From positions 1-64,000 of the forward strand of contig NZ_JAVLVT010000008.1 in assembly GCF_031628175.1 (NCBI RefSeq): 64,000 bases of DNA, written 5' to 3'. The notes under the pieces were generated by a model. That model was given only the letters and a program-made list of their open reading frames with translations. It was not told the origin of the DNA and made no database searches. Numbering within the stretch: position 1 is the stretch's first letter; every line of letters begins with the position of its first letter. Of this stretch, positions 27,003 to 36,793 are shown piece by piece. Origin of the DNA: Lipingzhangella_A rawalii (lineage in GTDB: Bacteria > Actinomycetota > Actinomycetes > Streptosporangiales > Streptosporangiaceae). The translations under genes were made by a program, and so were the position numbers.

Positions 27003-28405
27003 TGACCAGCACAATCGTGGCCGGGTCACCGGCCCTGACCACCGTCGCGCAGGCGGACCCCTATCTTGAGGGGTTCGGGGGCGACCCCTGGTGGCTGATC
27101 GGGGGGAAGGTCCTGGCGATCTTCGGCTTCTGTGTCGTGATGGCGCTGCTGCTGATCTGGGGCGAGCGCCGCATCATCGGTCGGATGCAGAACCGGCTTG
27201 GCCCTAACCGGCACGGGCCGTTCGGCATCCTTCAGTCCCTCGCGGACGGGATCAAACTGGCACTGAAGGAAGACATCGTCCCGGCGAAGGTCGACAAGGT
27301 CGTCTATGTCCTCGCGCCGGTGCTCTCCACCGTTCCGGCGTTCATGGCCCTGGCGATCGTGCCGTTCGGTCCGGAAGTCACCATCTTCGGACAGGAGACA
27401 CACCTTCAGCTGACGGATCTGCCCGTCGGGGTTCTGCTGGTCCTCGCCACCGCCTCGATGGGGGTGTACGGGATCGTGCTGGGTGCGTGGGCCTCCGGTT
27501 CGCCCTACGCCCTGTTGGGTGGACTCCGTTCCTCGGCCCAGGTGATCAGCTACGAGATCGCGATGGCACTGAGCTTCGTCGCGGTGTTCATGTTCGCCGG
27601 AACCATGACCACCTCCGGTGTGGTCGAGGCACAGGCTGGCGGGAACACCATCACCCTGTTCGGGACCGAGGTGTGGGCCCCCTCCTGGTTTGCGATCGTC
27701 CTGCTGCCCTCCTTCGTGATCTACGTCATCACCATGGTCGGGGAGACCAACCGGCTCCCCTTCGACCTAGCCGAGGGGGAGGGCGAGATCGTCGGCGGGT
27801 TCCACACCGAGTACTCCTCGCTGAAGTTCGCGCTGTTCTTCCTCGCGGAGTACATCAACATGGTCACGGTCTCGGCGATCGCAGTGACCCTGTTCCTCGG
27901 CGGATACCACGCGCCACCACCCGTCACCGCGTTCTGGGCCGGCGCCAACGACGGCTGGTGGCCACTGATGTGGTTCATGCTCAAGCTCGTCGTCGTCCTG
28001 TTCTTCTTCATCTGGCTGCGCGCCTCCCTGCCGCGGGTGCGCTACGACCAGCTGATGAAACTCGGGTGGAAGGTCCTGATTCCCGTCCAGTTGGTGTGGA
28101 TCGTGGCCGTCGCGACGATGCGGGTGCTCCAGAGCGAACAGGCCGGAACCGCGGTTGTGGTCTCGGTGGTGTTCACCATGCTCGCGTTGATCGTCGCCGC
28201 GATTGTGATGTGGGACCGGTCGGTCAGCAGGCAGGAGGCCGCCGAGGCGGCCGAGGCAGCTGCTCAGGAGGCAGCTTTGCGGGACAACCCCATGCACGGC
28301 GGTTTCCCCGTGCCACCCAAGAACGCGCCGCACTACGGCTCCAGTGTCGCCGCGGAACCCCGCGTGTCGCGGCAGGAACCGCGTAAGGAGGTCACCGGTG
28401 CTTGA
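27002..28405 (+). CDS. nuoH: NADH-quinone oxidoreductase subunit H
   Basis: Membrane subunit that carries the quinone entry channel. 467 residues, eight helices. Signature loops are GERRIIGRMQNRLGPNR and LPFDLAEGEGEIVGGFHTEY. The C-terminal tail of about 70 residues is cytoplasmic and polar, longer than in E. coli. Overlaps nuoG by one base (TGATG). Confidence 0.97.
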   Translation: MTSTIVAGSPALTTVAQADPYLEGFGGDPWWLIGGKVLAIFGFCVVMALLLIWGERRIIGRMQNRLGPNRHGPFGILQSLADGIKLALKEDIVPAKVDKVVYVLAPVLSTVPAFMALAIVPFGPEVTIFGQETHLQLTDLPVGVLLVLATASMGVYGIVLGAWASGSPYALLGGLRSSAQVISYEIAMALSFVAVFMFAGTMTTSGVVEAQAGGNTITLFGTEVWAPSWFAIVLLPSFVIYVITMVGETNRLPFDLAEGEGEIVGGFHTEYSSLKFALFFLAEYINMVTVSAIAVTLFLGGYHAPPPVTAFWAGANDGWWPLMWFMLKLVVVLFFFIWLRASLPRVRYDQLMKLGWKVLIPVQLVWIVAVATMRVLQSEQAGTAVVVSVVFTMLALIVAAIVMWDRSVSRQEAAEAAEAAAQEAALRDNPMHGGFPVPPKNAPHYGSSVAAEPRVSRQEPRKEVTGA

Positions 28406-28943
28406 TTTCCTGAACCCGGTCAGAGGGTTCGGTGTCACCTTCCATAACCTGTTCCGAACCCCACAGACGGAGCAGTACCCCGAGAATAAGCAGGCCACGA
28501 TGCCCCGGTTTCACGGCCGGCACCAGCTCAACCGCTGGCCGGACGGGCTGGAGAAATGCATCGGCTGTGAGCTGTGTGCCTGGGCCTGCCCGGCGGACGC
28601 CATCTATGTCGAAGCCGGCGACAACACTGAGGACGCCCGCTACTCACCGGGCGAGCGTTACGGCCGCGTCTACCAGATCAACTATCTACGCTGCATCCTC
28701 TGCGGACTGTGCGTGGAAGCGTGCCCGACCCGCGCGCTGACCATGACCAACGAGTACGAGCTCGCCGACGACAACCGGGAGAGCCTCATCTGGACCAAGG
28801 AGCAGCTCCTCGCGCCGCTCCAGGAGGGCATGGAGGAGCCCCCGCACCCGATGCGACTCGGGGACACCGAGCAGGACTACTACCGGATGGGCCGGGAGAC
28901 CACGACGCAGCAGGGCAGTGCGAACGGTGAGGACGCGCGGTGA
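28398..28943 (+). CDS. nuoI: NADH-quinone oxidoreductase subunit I
   Basis: 8Fe ferredoxin-like subunit with clusters N6a and N6b. 181 residues. The two motifs are CIGCELCAWACPADAI and CILCGLCVEACPTRAL. The GTG at 28398 has AAGGAGGT at 28385-28392 and overlaps nuoH by 8 bp. Confidence 0.97.
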   Translation: MLDFLNPVRGFGVTFHNLFRTPQTEQYPENKQATMPRFHGRHQLNRWPDGLEKCIGCELCAWACPADAIYVEAGDNTEDARYSPGERYGRVYQINYLRCILCGLCVEACPTRALTMTNEYELADDNRESLIWTKEQLLAPLQEGMEEPPHPMRLGDTEQDYYRMGRETTTQQGSANGEDAR

Positions 28944-29809
28944 ACCCGATCAGCGAATCCCCCGAACTGATGCTGGCCACGGTGATCTCTGCGGGTGAGA
29001 CCGCGGCCTTCTGGGTGCTGGGCAGTATCGCGGTGCTCGCGGCACTCGGGGTGGTGCTCCTCCGCAAGGCAGTGCACTCCGCCATCATGCTCGCCCTGGT
29101 GATGACGATCCTCGCGGTCTTCTACGGCATCCACCAGGCACCCTTCCTGATGGTGGTGCAGATCGTCGTCTACACCGGCGCCGTGCTGATGCTGTTCCTG
29201 TTTGTTCTCATGCTGGTGGGGGTCAGCTCCGCGGACTCACTCACGGAGACCATTCGAGGCCAGCGCGTGCTCAGCGCCGTGGTCGCGGCGTGCTTCCTCG
29301 GAGCCCTGGCGATCGGCCTCACCCGGGTTCGGCTGGGAGCGCCACAGGGGCTGGACGCGGGAACCGCGGAGGCCGGTGGGAACGTGCCCTGGGTCGCCCT
29401 CGAAGTGTTCCACCGCTACGTGATCGCCTTCGAGGCAACAGGGGCCCTGCTCATCGTCGCCGTCCTCGGGGCGCTGATCCTCGCTCACCAGGAACGCCGG
29501 CGCCGCAACTCCCAGCGGGACCAGTCCCGGGCACGCATCCGGGGCGACCACCCCACCCCGCTGCCCGGACCGGGAACCTACGCACGCCACAACGCGATCG
29601 ACGCCCCCGCCCTTCTTCCCGACGGCAGCGTCGCCAAACTGTCGATCAACCCGATCCTCGCCGCACGCGAGGAACAGCCCCCCGAGGCACCCGAGGTCAC
29701 CGGCGGTAGCGACGAGGCCCACGACGCGCTGGATCAGCAGCCCGGGCAGCACACGGGCGAGCAGGACACCGACCAGCGCAACACGGGCACCGAGCGGGGT
29801 GAGGACTAG
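28940..29809 (+). CDS. nuoJ: NADH-quinone oxidoreductase subunit J
   Basis: Membrane subunit with the pi-bulge helix (VQIVVYTGAVLMLFLFVLML) that takes part in coupling. Five helices lie in the first 180 residues; the rest of the 289 residues is a hydrophilic cytoplasmic tail, rich in Gln, Glu and Asp at its end. GTG start overlapping nuoI. Confidence 0.95.
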   Translation: MNPISESPELMLATVISAGETAAFWVLGSIAVLAALGVVLLRKAVHSAIMLALVMTILAVFYGIHQAPFLMVVQIVVYTGAVLMLFLFVLMLVGVSSADSLTETIRGQRVLSAVVAACFLGALAIGLTRVRLGAPQGLDAGTAEAGGNVPWVALEVFHRYVIAFEATGALLIVAVLGALILAHQERRRRNSQRDQSRARIRGDHPTPLPGPGTYARHNAIDAPALLPDGSVAKLSINPILAAREEQPPEAPEVTGGSDEAHDALDQQPGQHTGEQDTDQRNTGTERGED

Positions 29810-29812
29810 CCA

Positions 29813-30112
29813 ATGGACCCCATGAACTACATCCTGCTGGCCGCCGTCCTGTTCACGATCGGGGCCGTGGGCGTGTTGGTGCGCCGGAACGCGATCATCG
29901 TGTTCATGTGCGTGGAGCTGATGCTGAACGCCTGCAATCTGGCGTTCGTCAGCTTCGCCCGCATGCACGGCACCATCGAGGGCCAGATCGTCGCGTTCTT
30001 CGTGATGGTGGTGGCCGCCGCCGAGGTCGTGGTGGGCCTGGCGATCATCATGCAGATCTTCCGGACCCGCAGGTCGGCGTCGATCGACGACGCCAGCCTG
30101 CTCAAGCACTAG
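29813..30112 (+). CDS. nuoK: NADH-quinone oxidoreductase subunit K
   Basis: 99 residues, three helices; MrpC-like subunit. The helix-borne glutamates are in FMCVELMLNACNLAFV and VVAAAEVVVGLAI. ATG 3 bp after the nuoJ stop. Confidence 0.97.
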   Translation: MDPMNYILLAAVLFTIGAVGVLVRRNAIIVFMCVELMLNACNLAFVSFARMHGTIEGQIVAFFVMVVAAAEVVVGLAIIMQIFRTRRSASIDDASLLKH

Positions 30113-30125
30113 AGGGGCAGGGAAC

Positions 30126-32114
30126 GTGACGACAATCCTTGCTCGGGACACAATGACGCAAGCACAGACCCTGGCCGATACCTCAGCCACGACCGGCGCC
30201 CTGGGGTACTCCTGGCTGATGATCGCCCTGCCGCTGGCGAGCGCGGCGATCCTGCTGCTGGGTGGGCGGCGCGTCGATCCGTGGGGCCACTGGCTTGGCC
30301 TCGCGACACCCCTGGCGAGTTTCGTACTCGCATTGGTGGGGCTATTCGCCCTCCTCGACCGCACGCCCGCAGAGCGCGAGGTCGTCGTCCAGGTCTACGA
30401 GTGGCTGTCCGTGGGCACGTTCTCCGTGGATGTGAGCCTGCTGCTCGATCCCCTGTCCATCAGCTTCGCGCTGCTGATCACCGGGGTCGGATCACTCATC
30501 CACATCTATTCGGTCGGCTACATGGCCGAGGATCCGGGACGGCGCCGCTTCTTCGCCTACCTGAACCTGTTCCTGGCGGCAATGCTGCTGCTGGTTCTCG
30601 CGGACAACTACGCCCTGCTGTTCATCGGCTGGGAGGGCGTGGGGCTGGCCTCCTACCTCCTGATCGGGTTCTGGCAGTACAAGCCCTCGGCCGCGGTCGC
30701 GGCGAAGAAGGCCTTCCTCATCAACCGTGTGGGTGACATCGGACTGCTGGTCGCACTCATGGTGATGTTCGCGGCCCTCGGCTCGGTGACCTTCGAGGCC
30801 GTGCACGCCTCGGCAGGCGAGGCCGGCACCACAATGATGACCGTACTCGGGCTGCTGCTGTTGCTGGCGGCCTGCGGTAAGTCCGCACAGCTGCCGCTCC
30901 AGGCCTGGCTCCTGGACGCGATGGAGGGCCCGACCCCGGTTTCCGCCCTGATCCACGCCGCGACGATGGTCACCGCGGGGGTCTACCTCATCGTGCGTTC
31001 CGGGCCGATCTTCGAGCTGGCTCCAGCCGCGCAGTTGACCGTCGCGATCGTCGGCGCGGCCACCATGCTCGCCGGCGCGATCATCGGCTGCGCCAAGGAC
31101 GACATCAAGAAGGCACTCGCCGGCTCGACCATGAGCCAGATCGGGATGATGGTGCTCGCGGCGGGGCTCGGCCCCGTAGGATATGCCTACGCCATCGCCC
31201 ACCTGCTCACCCACGGCTTCTTCAAGGCGGGGCTGTTCCTCGGTGCCGGATCGGTCATGCACGGCATGCACGACGAGGTCAACATGCGGCGGTTCGGCGG
31301 GCTGCGTTCCGCCATGCCGATCACCTTCGCCACCTTCGGCCTGGGGTATCTCGCCATCATCGGATTCCCGTTCCTGTCCGGATGGTGGACCAAGGAGGGG
31401 ATCATCGCGGCTGCGTTCGGCTACGGCGTCGACGCGGTGGACGGTGGTGCCGTGACCGGACCGGTGTTGGGGTCGCTGACACTCCTCGTGGCCGGGCTGA
31501 CCGCCTTCTACATGTCCCGGATCATGTTCCTGACGTTCTTCGGAACGCGGCGCTGGGACGCGGACGTGCACCCGCACGAGTCCCCCGGCTCCATGACGTG
31601 GCCGATGATCCTGCTGGCTGTGGGATCGGTGGCCCTGGGCGCGGTTCTGGTGTTCGGCTACCGCTTCGCCGAGTTCCTCCAGCCGGCCACCGGAGCGGAG
31701 GTCGCCACGTTCGACCTCGCCGCCATGCTCACGGATCCGATCGCTCTGGCCGCCCTGGCCGTCATGGTGCTCGGTGTGGCCCTCGCCTGGTACCGCTACG
31801 GCCGTACGGACGCCCAGGTTCCCCGAGAGCAGCCGCCGGGCACCGTCGTAACGGTTGCGGCCCGCAATGACCTGTACGGCGACGCGGTCAACGAGACCCT
31901 GTTCGAGCGGCCCGGTCAGGTCCTGACCCGGGCTGCGGTCACCGTGGACGAGAAGGTCGTCGACGGTGCCGTACACGGGGTTGCCGCGAGCGTGGCGGGC
32001 AGTTCGCGGGCACTGAGTCGTACCCAAACCGGTTTCGGGCGCAGCTACGCGTTGACGATGCTGCTCGGCGCAGCGGTCGTGGTCACCGCGATGTTGGCCG
32101 TGCTGGCCGGCTAG
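30126..32114 (+). CDS. nuoL: NADH-quinone oxidoreductase subunit L
   Basis: Antiporter-like proton-pumping subunit at the far end of the membrane arm. 662 residues, about 16 helices. LFIGWEGVGLASYLLIGFW holds the conserved Glu; AWLLDAMEGPTPVSALIHAA is the usual Lys/His-helix region. GTG at 30126 is used here; an ATG at 30153 is possible. Confidence 0.96.
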   Translation: MTTILARDTMTQAQTLADTSATTGALGYSWLMIALPLASAAILLLGGRRVDPWGHWLGLATPLASFVLALVGLFALLDRTPAEREVVVQVYEWLSVGTFSVDVSLLLDPLSISFALLITGVGSLIHIYSVGYMAEDPGRRRFFAYLNLFLAAMLLLVLADNYALLFIGWEGVGLASYLLIGFWQYKPSAAVAAKKAFLINRVGDIGLLVALMVMFAALGSVTFEAVHASAGEAGTTMMTVLGLLLLLAACGKSAQLPLQAWLLDAMEGPTPVSALIHAATMVTAGVYLIVRSGPIFELAPAAQLTVAIVGAATMLAGAIIGCAKDDIKKALAGSTMSQIGMMVLAAGLGPVGYAYAIAHLLTHGFFKAGLFLGAGSVMHGMHDEVNMRRFGGLRSAMPITFATFGLGYLAIIGFPFLSGWWTKEGIIAAAFGYGVDAVDGGAVTGPVLGSLTLLVAGLTAFYMSRIMFLTFFGTRRWDADVHPHESPGSMTWPMILLAVGSVALGAVLVFGYRFAEFLQPATGAEVATFDLAAMLTDPIALAALAVMVLGVALAWYRYGRTDAQVPREQPPGTVVTVAARNDLYGDAVNETLFERPGQVLTRAAVTVDEKVVDGAVHGVAASVAGSSRALSRTQTGFGRSYALTMLLGAAVVVTAMLAVLAG

Positions 32115-32133
32115 TAGTGAGGTTCGAGTAGAC

Positions 32134-33708
32134 GTGACTATCCCCTGGCTGACACTCGCCATCGCGTTGCCCGCACTGGGCGCGCTGGGCGTTGCGCTGA
32201 TGCCGCGCGACCGTTCCGAGCATGCCAAGCGGATCGCGCTTGCCGTGTCCGTGGCCACCCTGGCGGTGGTTATCGCGATCGCCGTGCAGTTCGAGCCGGG
32301 CGGTCCGCGCCTGCAATTCGAGCAGGTCCAATCGTGGATCCCCCGGTTCGGCGTGCACTATGCGGTCGGTGTCGACGGCATATCCCTGGTTCTGATCGCC
32401 CTGGCGGCGCTTCTGGTGCCGCTGGTGCTGCTGGCCGCCTGGCGCGATACCGCGGATTTCCCGGATGACGGCAAGGGCTACTTCGCCCTGGTGCTCGTCC
32501 TCGAAGCCATGATGATCGGGGTCTTCGCCGCCACCGACGTCTTCCTGTTCTACGTGTTCTTCGAGGTCATGCTGATTCCGGTCTACTTCATGATCGGACG
32601 CTACGGCCGCGGTGCCGACCGGGCGCGCGCCGCCATGAAGTTCCTGCTCTACAGCCTGTTCGGTGGCCTGCTCATGCTGGTCGCCGTGATCGGGGTGTAC
32701 GTTGCCAGCGCCCGCGCGGGCGAGCCCACCTTCCTGTGGACGGAGCTCACCGGCCCGGAGGGAGCCCTCTCCGGGCTCGACACCACCGTGGCGATCTGGC
32801 TGTTCCTCGGGTTCTTCGTGGCGTTCGCGATCAAGGCCCCCATGTGGCCGGTACACACCTGGCTGCCCACCGCCGCCGGGTCCGCCCGGCCCGGAACCGC
32901 GGTACTGCTGGTGGGGGTCCTGGACAAGGTCGGAACCTACGGGATGTTGCGGTACTGCCTGGAGCTGTTCCCACAGGCCGCGCACTGGTTCGTGTGGCCG
33001 GTCATTGTGCTGAGCCTGATCAGTATCGTCTACGGCGCCGTTCTCGCGATCGGCCAGACGGACATGCTCCGCCTGATCGCCTACACCTCGGTCTCCCACT
33101 TCGGGTTCATCATCCTGGGAATCTTTGCCATGACGAGCCAGGCCCAGGCGGGGGCAGCGCTGTATATGGTCAACCACGGTCTGGCCACCGGCGCACTGTT
33201 CCTCGTGGTGGGCTTCCTGATCGCCCGGCAGGGCTCGGCCCAGCTGGAGGACTACCGGGGTGTCCAGCGGGTCGCCCCCCGGCTGGCCGGAATGTTCCTG
33301 ATCGCTGGCCTGGCCGGGCTGTCGTTGCCGGGGTTGTCTCCGTTCGTGAGCGAGTTCCTCGTGTTCGTGGGCACCTTCGCGGCCTACCCCGTGCCCGCCG
33401 TGATCGCCGCCGTGGGTGTGGTGTTGGCGGCGCTGTACATCCTGTGGCTGTACCAGCGCACGATGACCGGACCGACCCCGGACCGGTTGCGCTCCATGCC
33501 GGATTTGTCCGGACGGGAGCTGTTGGCTGTGGCACCACTGATCGCCCTGATCATCGGGTTCGGGCTTGTCCCCCGGCCGCTGCTGGAGCCGGTCACCCCG
33601 GCGGTGGAACAGACCATGGAACAGATCGATGTCACCGACCCCGCCCCCAGCCTCGATGAGGCGGAGGCCGGTGCGGCCGCTGACCAGACAGAAGGAGTCG
33701 GCGAGTGA
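32134..33708 (+). CDS. nuoM: NADH-quinone oxidoreductase subunit M
   Basis: Second antiporter-like proton-pumping subunit. 524 residues, 14 helices. LFYVFFEVMLIPVYFMIG has the conserved Glu, and KAPMWPVHTWLPTA the conserved Lys and His. GTG start 19 bp after nuoL. The tail is acidic. Confidence 0.96.
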   Translation: MTIPWLTLAIALPALGALGVALMPRDRSEHAKRIALAVSVATLAVVIAIAVQFEPGGPRLQFEQVQSWIPRFGVHYAVGVDGISLVLIALAALLVPLVLLAAWRDTADFPDDGKGYFALVLVLEAMMIGVFAATDVFLFYVFFEVMLIPVYFMIGRYGRGADRARAAMKFLLYSLFGGLLMLVAVIGVYVASARAGEPTFLWTELTGPEGALSGLDTTVAIWLFLGFFVAFAIKAPMWPVHTWLPTAAGSARPGTAVLLVGVLDKVGTYGMLRYCLELFPQAAHWFVWPVIVLSLISIVYGAVLAIGQTDMLRLIAYTSVSHFGFIILGIFAMTSQAQAGAALYMVNHGLATGALFLVVGFLIARQGSAQLEDYRGVQRVAPRLAGMFLIAGLAGLSLPGLSPFVSEFLVFVGTFAAYPVPAVIAAVGVVLAALYILWLYQRTMTGPTPDRLRSMPDLSGRELLAVAPLIALIIGFGLVPRPLLEPVTPAVEQTMEQIDVTDPAPSLDEAEAGAAADQTEGVGE

Positions 33709-35348
33709 GCATGCTGACCGCGGGCGGGACTCTCGCTTCCCTCGACCCCGCCGTGCAGGAAGCCCCCAACATCGACTACCTCATGTTGGCCCCCATGCTG
33801 GTGGTCTTCGGAGCAGCGGTACTGGGGGTCGTCGTAGAAGCCTTCGTGCCCCGGGCACACCGCAGGCCCACCCAGCTAGTGCTCGCGTTCGTGGGCCTCG
33901 TGGTGGCCTTCGTCTGCCTGCTGGTGCAGGTGCGCGAGCTGCCCGCGGATTCGCCGGGGGTCACGATCGCGTTCGCGACGGTCGCCATTGATCGTCCAAC
34001 CCTGTTCCTGCACGGAACGGTTCTCCTCCTGGCCTTGGCGAGCCTGCTCCTGTTCGCCGCCAATCGCCGGGAAGCCTTCGCGCCACAGGCAGCCACCATT
34101 CCCGGAAGCGAGGAGGAACGCGAACACGAGGAAGCCGAGTCCGAGCACACCGAGGTCTACCCGCTGGTGTTGTTCGCGGTGCTGGGAATGCTCCTGTTCC
34201 CCGCGTCCAACGACTTCCTCACCATGTTCGTGGCCTTGGAGGTACTGAGCTTTCCGCTGTACCTCCTGTGCGGGCTGGCCCGGACGCGACGTCTGTTCTC
34301 CCAGGAGGCGGCCCTCAAGTACTTCCTGCTGGGTGCCTACTCCTCGGCGTTCTTCCTGTTCGGTATCGCGCTGGTGTTCGGCTACGCGGGCTCGGTGCAC
34401 TTCGTGGACATCGACGAGGCCGCCGCCGCGGGCGGGGCGGGCGTCGTCGAGCAGGGCGAGCCGCTGCTGATGCTTGGCATCGCGCTGGTCGCGGTGGGCC
34501 TCCTGTTCAAGGTGGGGGCGGTACCGTTCCACAACTGGAAGCCCGACGTGTACCAGGGAGCGCCGACTCCGGTGACCGCGCTGATGGCTTCGGGGACGGT
34601 CGTTGCCGCCTTCGGCGGGCTACTGCGGGTCTTCTTCCTCGCCTTCGACGGTCTGACCTGGGACTGGCGTCCCATGCTGTGGATCGTTGCCATTCTCACG
34701 ATGGTGGTCGCCGCCGCGATCGCGGTGACCCAGCGTGACGTCAAGCGTCTGTTGGCTTACTCCTCGGTGGTGCACGCCGGATTCATCCTGACGGCCGTCG
34801 TCGCGGCCAGTCCGGAGGGCCTTGCCGGAGCGCTGTTCTACCTGGCCGCGTACGGGTTCACCACCGTCGGTGCGTTCGCCGTTGTCACTCTCGTTCGGGT
34901 CCGCGAAGGTGGCGCCGAAGCGGGGGAGCTCAGCCAGTGGGCCGGCCTTGGGCGCAGCCATCCCCTACTCGCGGGAGCCCTGGCCCTGTTCCTGCTGGCC
35001 TTTGCGGGAATCCCGCTCACAAGTGGCTTCATCGGGAAGTTCGCCGTGTTCGAGGCCGCCCTCGCAGCGGGTGCCGCCCCGCTGGTGGTCGTCGGTGTGT
35101 TGGCGAGTGCCATCACGGCCTTCTTCTACGTGCGGATCATCGTGCTGATGTACTTCAGCGAACCGCAGGAGGAGGGGCCGTGGGTGGTCACACCCGGCCC
35201 GCTCACCGGTTCCGTGATCGGTGTCGGTGTGGCGGCCACCCTGGTGCTGGGGATTATGCCCGGCCCGGTATTCGATCACCTTCTCCCGCAGCCGGCCCAG
35301 GAGGGTGTGCCAGAGGAGGCGAGTCCGATGGACATGTACGTACGCTGA
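33705..35348 (+). CDS. nuoN: NADH-quinone oxidoreductase subunit N
   Basis: Third antiporter-like subunit, completing the 14-gene complex I operon. 547 residues. FVALEVLSFPLYLLCG and FKVGAVPFHNWKPDVYQGA are diagnostic. A Glu/His-rich loop (EEEREHEEAESEH) before the second conserved helix is not in E. coli NuoN. GTG start overlapping nuoM. A 14-bp palindrome without a loop follows at 35374-35387. Confidence 0.96.
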   Translation: MSMLTAGGTLASLDPAVQEAPNIDYLMLAPMLVVFGAAVLGVVVEAFVPRAHRRPTQLVLAFVGLVVAFVCLLVQVRELPADSPGVTIAFATVAIDRPTLFLHGTVLLLALASLLLFAANRREAFAPQAATIPGSEEEREHEEAESEHTEVYPLVLFAVLGMLLFPASNDFLTMFVALEVLSFPLYLLCGLARTRRLFSQEAALKYFLLGAYSSAFFLFGIALVFGYAGSVHFVDIDEAAAAGGAGVVEQGEPLLMLGIALVAVGLLFKVGAVPFHNWKPDVYQGAPTPVTALMASGTVVAAFGGLLRVFFLAFDGLTWDWRPMLWIVAILTMVVAAAIAVTQRDVKRLLAYSSVVHAGFILTAVVAASPEGLAGALFYLAAYGFTTVGAFAVVTLVRVREGGAEAGELSQWAGLGRSHPLLAGALALFLLAFAGIPLTSGFIGKFAVFEAALAAGAAPLVVVGVLASAITAFFYVRIIVLMYFSEPQEEGPWVVTPGPLTGSVIGVGVAATLVLGIMPGPVFDHLLPQPAQEGVPEEASPMDMYVR

Positions 35349-35508
35349 AACTGCCTACGCTGAGACAAGGCGCACGCGGCGCCGCGTTGGTTAGGGGCAG
35401 ACGCGTCCGCTAACTTGTCAAGTCGATGTCCATCCCACGAGCGTGCGGCCTGTCCGGATTCCGGGACTCGTCCGTGCGCCGCGCGCAGCCGACAGGTGGA
35501 GCTTTCAG

Positions 35509-36513
35509 GTGAGCAGTATTGTCCCCAGCGGGTTCCTCGCGTTGCCGAGCGTCGACGAATCCCTCGCCCGGGAGGTCCAGGCGGAGCTGGAGCTGGTCGA
35601 GCAGCACCTGCACGCCACGGTGTCGGCGAGTGATCAGCTCCTGGCGGAGTCGGCGACACACCTCCTGGCCGCTGGGGGCAAGCGTTTCCGGGCGATGCTG
35701 GTACTGCTGGCCGCACGCCTGGGCGACCCCCGTGCCCCGGAGCTGGTTCCCGCCGCCGCGGTCGTGGAGCTGACGCACGTGGCGACCCTCTATCACGACG
35801 ACGTGATGGACGAGGCGGAGCTGCGTCGGGGAAAACCCAGTGCCAACCAGCGCTGGGGAAACTCCATCGCGATCCTGACCGGGGATTTCATCTTCGCACG
35901 GGCGTCGGAAATCCTGGCGGACCTGGGGGCGGACGCCGTCCGGTTACAGGCACAGACCTTTGGGCGACTGGTGCAGGGCCAGGTCCTGGAAACCGCGGGC
36001 AGCCGGGAGGAACGCGACCCCCTGGACCACTATCTCCAGGTCATCGCGGACAAGACCGCATCCCTGATCGCCTCCTCCGCCCGGTTCGGGGCGATGTTCG
36101 GTCGAGCCGACCCCAAGGACATCGAAACGATTACCCGGGCCGGCGAGGCACTCGGGATGGCCTTCCAACTGTCGGACGATCTGTTGGACGTGGCCAGCGA
36201 CACCGAAAACTCCGGGAAGACCCCGGGGACCGATCTCCGGGAGGGTGTGCTCACCCTGCCCATGTTCTACGTCCTCCGGGGAACGGATCCGGAGGGGGAA
36301 CGGTTGCGGAGCCTGCTCGGCCGGCGCCTGGACGACGCGGAGACCAAGGAGGCCCTGGAGCTGCTCCGGGCCCATCCGGCGATGCCCACCGCCCATGCGA
36401 CGATGCGCTCCTGGGCGGACAAGGCCCGTGCCGAGCTGGCCACGCTGCCGGTCGGACCCGCGCGCCAGGCCTTCGAAGGACTGTGCGACTACGTTGTGCG
36501 GCGCTCCGGATAA
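35509..36513 (+). CDS. Long-chain polyprenyl diphosphate synthase
   Basis: Trans-prenyltransferase that builds the isoprenoid chain for menaquinone (probably C40-C50). 334 residues. The first Asp-rich motif is YHDDVMDEAELRRG, the second QLSDDLLDVASD. Small residues before the first motif would allow a long chain, but length cannot be fixed by eye. The GTG at 35509 begins VSSIVPSGFL. It lies 160 bp after nuoN and may be read from that operon or from its own promoter, and it supplies the quinone for it. Confidence 0.93.
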   Translation: MSSIVPSGFLALPSVDESLAREVQAELELVEQHLHATVSASDQLLAESATHLLAAGGKRFRAMLVLLAARLGDPRAPELVPAAAVVELTHVATLYHDDVMDEAELRRGKPSANQRWGNSIAILTGDFIFARASEILADLGADAVRLQAQTFGRLVQGQVLETAGSREERDPLDHYLQVIADKTASLIASSARFGAMFGRADPKDIETITRAGEALGMAFQLSDDLLDVASDTENSGKTPGTDLREGVLTLPMFYVLRGTDPEGERLRSLLGRRLDDAETKEALELLRAHPAMPTAHATMRSWADKARAELATLPVGPARQAFEGLCDYVVRRSG

Positions 36514-36533
36514 CAACGCGCGCATCCACGCTT

Positions 36534-36568
36534 GGGGGCTGGTCCCGTGGACCGGCCCCCGTTGTTTT
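36534..36568 (+). terminator. Rho-independent terminator after the prenyl synthase gene
   Basis: GGGGGCTGGTCC pairs with GGACCGGCCCCC (12 positions, one G-U wobble) around the loop CGT, and GTTGTTTT follows. This is the most classical terminator in the window and probably ends the nuo/prenyl-synthase transcript. Confidence 0.88.
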
Positions 36569-36641
36569 CCCGGCGGCTGCCTGGCCGGGCCCGCATCGGG
36601 GCCCGCCCTGCACCTGTGTCGCCGAATCCCGTCCGCGCCTG

Positions 36642-36708
36642 GGCACGCCACCGGTGGCCACGGATCACCGGTGACCACGGATCACCGGTGGCGTGCCACA
36701 GACACGCC
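36642..36708. promoter_or_regulatory. Nested palindrome with three CACCGGTG cores at 17-bp spacing
   Basis: CACCGGTG occurs at 36649, 36666 and 36683, exactly 17 bp apart. The outer 15-bp arms (GGCACGCCACCGGTG and its complement) form a perfect inverted repeat over 36642-36697. The central TCACCGGTGA is itself palindromic. GGCGTG/CACGCC repeats the outer arm at 36690-36708. This lies about 85-150 bp before the PRC-barrel gene and looks like a multi-site operator. Confidence 0.6.
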
Positions 36709-36793
36709 ACAGGCGTTCGGCACCGAAATCCGGGTAGAAACCGTAGTACCGGAGTTACCTTCGGTGACAGTGGCGTGATCGGGGGGATGCGTC

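Noticed and set aside
35374..35387. Terminator after nuoN
   Set aside because: ACGCGGCGCCGCGT is a perfect palindrome but leaves no loop and has no T tract; it is more likely a chance GC palindrome.
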